DNA from: Prunus persica
Taxonomy: Eukaryota > Streptophyta > Magnoliopsida > Rosales > Rosaceae
Reading direction: 5' to 3'
DNA: 64,000 bases
NCBI RefSeq assembly: GCF_000346465.2
Contig: NC_034016.1
Location: 19,889,548-19,953,547, forward strand
Shown: piece by piece, positions 59,428-64,000 of the stretch
Numbering within the stretch: the first letter of the stretch is position 1
How the letters are laid out: each line of letters opens with the position of its first letter
Notes under the pieces: model-generated
What the model saw: only the letters and a program-made list of their open reading frames with translations
What the model was told of the DNA's origin: nothing
Databases searched by the model: none
Translations under genes and position numbers: made by a program

Positions 59428-61944
59428 CTCCCTCCCTCTCTCTCTCTCTCTCAACAAACAGTAGAAAAGGCACACACAGAGAGTCAAACAAGCCCCTTGA
59501 AATTTGTTGGGACAAGAACTCAAAGAACAAAAGAAGTGTTTCAATTCAAAGAGGGCCAAAAAAATACGTATAAAGTAACGTATAATCTCTCTGTTTTATA
59601 CACTTACGCTGTTTGTTTGTCTGCTGACTTTTGTCGTCTTCTAGAGCCCTTTATACCTATCTCTGCTGTGTGTGACTCTGTCGGCTATACTGTCTGTCCA
59701 CTGTTCACTGGACCATTTACGAAGCAGCTCACTGTATTTAAATATATCCTCAACTGCAAAAGGACCAATTTGCAATTTTCCAATACTTTTCCAATGAGAC
59801 AAAACCACCGTGGGGTCAATTCGTAAATAAAACTGAATAATACATAATGTCTTTTTCTTTTCTTTTTACCCTATTAAATTTCAAACTCAATGAATGTGTA
59901 AATTAGGCCGGTTGATCAAGGCAATATATCGATTATTTTATATTTAAGTTTAATTTTTTTTATGGGGTTCTACTTCAATAAAAAAGGACTTTAATTTACA
60001 GATCAATAATATCAAATTCGAACTCTTATAATTCATTGATAGTGTATATACGAGAAATCTCCTCCACATATAATTTAAACTATTGCCACTTTTCCAAAAA
60101 AAAGTTTGATCCACCTCTGCATATTATAAACTGGATCTTTTTTGTCAAAAAAAAAAACGAAAATTTTCAAATCAACATCAGACCCGAAAAGAAGAAAAAG
60201 ATTTCAAACCCATTTTTGGCCCAACTCCGACTCAAGGGTTCTAAGCCCATTTTTGTATATTTTTTTGCCCTAAACCTCCCCAACCCATGTATGGGAAGGG
60301 CCCAAATTACACCTGTTCCGGGTCGGGCTAAGAGAGTGGGTTCCATATAAAAGCAAAGTCAGTTAGTTATATACAGAAGCCAAATTTCGACACGTGGTCG
60401 ACTCACGTTAAAGGATTTGTCAACCTAATACTCACAAATTTTGCGTCATAAATCAAAGTTTGAACACATAATGAACATTTATCTTCTTTGGCTACAATTC
60501 TGGAACAACATAACAGTTGAAGTGTTCATTAACGATAAGCCAAATCTTAATGTGGCCTAACTTTTGAAGAATGTACGCTCACAAACGATTCACAAAATGC
60601 ATAATTATCGTCTGCGGTACGTAATTTCTTTCTTATTTAGTTGCCAAATACATACGTACCTGATAGTTATGCTAACACTTATGATAGTTAAATACCTAAT
60701 CAAATATCCTCTTCTGCTTCATTCATACCTATGATGTGTGGCCAAGAAGAGTAAATTCAATTCAAAGATAACCATTTTAGTACGCTTCTAAAAGTATATT
60801 TACTAGTGCTTGTTAATTTGTAACCTAACACAAGACACGTGGCAATGGTACGTGGGATGCTAAAATGTACAAACCAAATAAAACCCTGGTTGGAAATCTT
60901 TTGCATTTTGATCACAATACTAATCATGACATGTGGCGGAATTAAAAAGAGTCACAAAATTCTGTGAAGAGTAAGACCAAAAAATTTTCTTCTTTTTATA
61001 CAAACCCTATTAAGAAAGAGGGAATCGAACTTAAGACCTCGAATACAGATTAAATATGTACCACTTAGAACTACAAACTTTGAAGCTCAAAGCAGAACAA
61101 GAAGTGCCAAGAATTTGTGGCAAATATGTCTTCTATTCCAAATTAATCCAAACCCATCCCTCAACATTCCAACAAGCCAGTAAACATCTGACGACAACTC
61201 AAAGGCTCTATTGTGAGGCTAGCAATGCTAAAGCCACACGCTTTTTAGGTGCAGAGGAGAACACGTAGATGCAAAAGTGCCTGTTAAACTTATGGATTAA
61301 CACCTTAAAAAGAGGGCAAAAATCCCTAACATATACAGGGAACCAAGTTTTGTTGAGGTCACGAACAAACATATATAGTATATAATATTGGTAATTCAAT
61401 CCTCAGCTGCATGATATAATTGTGGATGTCCATCTTTTATTTAATGTTTCAAATGGATGTGTGATACGTGACCCATTAGCCAATCAAGCTCTAGAATGCT
61501 CAATCTATCACATCTTTTTGCATGATGAAGCATGCATGCGTTTGCATGGTTTTACATGCATGAGTAAATGTCTTGTAAGTTGGGAAGGAAAAGTTAGGAT
61601 TAAGATGTGTATCTTAAACCACAAATCCCCAACTTTAAACCCTAAAATTGTGATTTTTTTTTTTTTGTTTATTTAATTATACTGATCTAATATAAATTTT
61701 AAAAAAAATAATTAACTAGTACTGAGTACCAATTTACAGTATATTATATATTGTCGACATTTATTCAAATATTATCCGTAGACCAAATATCGACACTAAT
61801 TTGGCACTGGTGCCAAACATATTATTATTTTTCACCTTATGTTATATGAGGCCTGCATGGAGCAAAAGTCATAGTCCGCCCGAAGAGATCATTTCGTCTC
61901 AATCTCTCAATGTCCAAGACCCCATACCTCTCAACCCATAGCCA

Positions 61945-61946
<2 letters not shown>
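59428..61946. other. Large intergenic spacer upstream of RhoGDI and polygalacturonase
   Basis: AT-rich with no supported gene. Open frames near 60036, 61056 and 61422 lack family features. Promoters of both flanking genes lie at its ends. Confidence 0.5.

Positions 61947-61984
<38 letters not shown>
61947..61984 (+). repeat. CT microsatellite before the polygalacturonase core promoter
   Basis: About 18 CT dinucleotides ending 7 bp before the TATA box. Confidence 0.95.
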
Positions 61985-61987
<3 letters not shown>

Positions 61988-61990
61988 GTC

Positions 61991-61998
61991 TATAAATA
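61991..61998 (+). promoter_or_regulatory. TATA box of polygalacturonase gene
   Basis: TATAAATA, 184 bp before the ATG, directly after a CT tract. A strong, regulated-type core promoter. Confidence 0.75.
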
Positions 61999-62174
61999 CC
62001 TAAACCTCCTTATGACATTCAAATCATCACTTTGAACATCAATATTCATTCATAGCCTACAAACCTACGTTCTGACATCCCATCACATAGCATTTGCTTA
62101 AAAAACCAGCCTTTTGGATTGTTTTGCCCCTCTTTTACACACGAAAAAAAACACACACACACACACAAAAGAGG

Positions 62175-64000
62175 ATGCATCAAACAATGGCTCTGCAAAA
62201 ACATTTGGTCTTGTTCTATGTTGTTGTCTCTTTCTGTGCTGCTTCATGTTACAGTAGTGGTTTCCAAGAGGTCAACTCACTTCATAGTTTTGTTGACCAT
62301 GAAAAAGAGTCTGGCTATAATTCTAGAGCTCATCCTTCAAACATGAACACCATTGAAGGTGTCAAGTTCATGGAATTCATCAAGCCAAGAGCTCAGCTCT
62401 TCAGTTCGAGGAAGCTCGAAAGAGCGGCCGGCAGCAAGTCATCAAGCTCGGTCAAAACGATTAGTGTTGCTAATTTTGGAGCTAAAGGAAATGGTGCCGA
62501 TGACACACGGGTATAAATATAATAGATGATGGGCTTATAGGCTTGTTAATATTAGAATATTCATATAGTAATTAATGCCGCACACACACTTATATATATA
62601 GATAAATATATGACCACATTAACTAATAACAACCTTGGCGGTCACAATTTCTGTTTGGTTTTGCGAATGATGTAACCAATAATGTTCGTAGAAATTATTG
62701 TAAAAGTTGATAGTTTCATATCCAACCCATTAAGATAATATGTTGTTTCTTTACATGAGTTCGTGAGTAAATATGATTAGTAAACGTGGTACAAATAATT
62801 ATGCGCTTGTTTTAATAGAATTTGTGTTGAAGGTAATGTTTAATTTGTTTCTTCATGTACATACTGAGTTCATTCAGGCATTTGAGAAGGCGTGGAAGGC
62901 AGCTTGTTCTTCCAATGGAGCCATAGTTCTTGTGGTGCCACAAAAGACCTATCTTGTTAGGCCGATCGAATTCTCGGGCCCCTGCAAATCTCATCTAACA
63001 ATGCAGGTAATTGAGATTAATGTGTTTAATTAATTTTGGATGTTTCCATAAGCATAATGTTGCTTGTTTGGAAAATTTCAGATATATGGAACCATAGAAG
63101 CATCAGATGATCGGTCAGTCTACAAAGATGTCACGCATTGGCTTATCTTTGACAACGTCCAAAGCTTGTTAGTTGTAGGTCCTGGAACCATCAATGGCAA
63201 TGGAAATAGATGGTGGGAAAACTCATGCAAAAGAAAGCCTCAGGTACTAATTAAACCCTAGATTAATTTGCTCTATTCAACTATGAAAACTTGTAAAATT
63301 AACTTACGTACTAATTAGAATCTCTTCAATTGATTCACAGCCCCCCTGCAACGAACAGGCCCCCACGGTACGTATACAATCCTCTAATTAAAAAATTTAT
63401 GCGCTTTTTTCTAATTATAATTAGTGCCATTAATGAAGTTTGAAGTTAAAAATTGTTCATGTCCATGCCTTGGGTGCAGGCTGTGACCTTCAACAAGTGC
63501 AATAACTTGGTGGTGAAGAATCTGAAGATCCAAGACGCACAGCAAATGCATGTTAGATTTCAAAATTGTAAAAATGTTGAAGCTTCCCATCTTACAGTAA
63601 CTGCACCAGAAGATAGTCCTAATACTGATGGAATTCATATCACAAATACCAAGAACATTACCATCTCAAGCTCTGTTATAGGAACAGGTACATATATATA
63701 TATAAATATATACAATTATTCTCTCATCCGCACATAATAATGTCCGAAGAACGTCCGCATAAGAGAATTTTTGTATATATACACACATACACAGATATGA
63801 TTATCAATTGAAACTAATTAAACCATGTTGTTTGAATTGAAGGTGATGATTGCATCTCTATTGTAAGTGGGTCCCAAAGAGTGCAAGCTACAGACATAAC
63901 TTGTGGACCAGGCCATGGAATCAGGTTAATTTCCAACTCTAAACTCCAACTTCTTCAAGACCCAAAATTGAAATTGTCATTTTAAATATTATCAACATAA
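62175..64000 (+). CDS. GH28 polygalacturonase, 3' end outside window
   Basis: Exons seen: 62175-62510, 62878-63006, 63082-63243, 63341-63367 (27-nt microexon), 63480-63687, 63843-63924; the gene continues past 64000. Two in-frame ATGs (62175 and 62187) precede a signal peptide ([16 protein letters not shown]); the second has the better context (ACAATGGCT). A propeptide-like stretch leads to the catalytic fold ([16 protein letters not shown]). Motifs: SPNTDGIH (first catalytic Asp), GDDCISI (two catalytic Asp) and CGPGHGIS (catalytic His). The fourth motif (RIK) lies beyond the window. It hydrolyses pectic homogalacturonan in the cell wall. The sequence resembles the ADPG/QRT2 clade, which acts in abscission, dehiscence and pollen separation; the exact orthologue is not settled. 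Confidence 0.9.

Noticed and set aside
61000..61400. Possible gene around 61056-61268
   Set aside because: The open frame is short, lacks recognisable domains and splice continuation.

Overview
This is plant nuclear DNA: intron-rich genes with GT/AG junctions, AT-rich spacers, plant-only families (MIK2-type LRR receptor kinases, NPF transporters, PSAT1, JASON), an intron-containing elongator tRNA-Met, and a Cassandra-type LTR carrying 5S rRNA sequence. A woody eudicot, probably Rosaceae (Prunus-like), fits best. That placement is inferred from general familiarity and was not tested by any search. All gene models below were built by hand by joining exons and checking phase across every junction.

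Layout. 1-2241: 3' part of an LRR receptor kinase whose ectodomain carries a near-identical 432-bp internal duplication. 2931-5933: CDT1 replication-licensing factor with two E2F-like sites upstream. 5934-9100: a scrambled zone with a duplicated CDT1 tail fused to exon 1 of an unknown small gene, a truncated receptor-kinase start, and a long foldback. 9103-12927: a complete MIK2-like receptor kinase. 13632-15363 (-): JASON-like gene. 16827-16911 (-): tRNA-Met. 17180-19754: two-RRM glycine-rich hnRNP. 19755-31285: a gene-poor, repeat-rich block with tandem duplications, decayed copies of an unrecognised seven-exon small gene, minisatellites, a Cassandra-like solo LTR and another LTR-like end. 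31286-37667: two tandem NPF5-type transporters. 38443-41470: a ~704-bp tandem array with CGACGAAATTTCGTCG palindromes, plus decayed relatives.

42149-46381 (-): BARD1-like RING/ePHD/BRCT protein. 47127-51189 (-): EXO84C-like exocyst subunit with an unusual acidic repeat tail, head to head (369 bp) with PSAT1 (51559-56541). 57582-59427 (-): Rho GDP-dissociation inhibitor. 62175-64000: 5' part of a GH28 polygalacturonase cut by the window end.

The single-copy genes are housekeeping functions (replication licensing, DNA repair/chromatin, secretion, sterol ester synthesis, small-GTPase control, RNA binding). The receptor kinases and transporters are locally duplicated. There is no operon logic; the main functional linkage is the shared EXO84C/PSAT1 promoter interval. 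The least explained material is the small gene family (copies at about 21.8-23.7, 27.6-28.4, 28.8 and 6.5 kb) and the 704-bp palindromic array.
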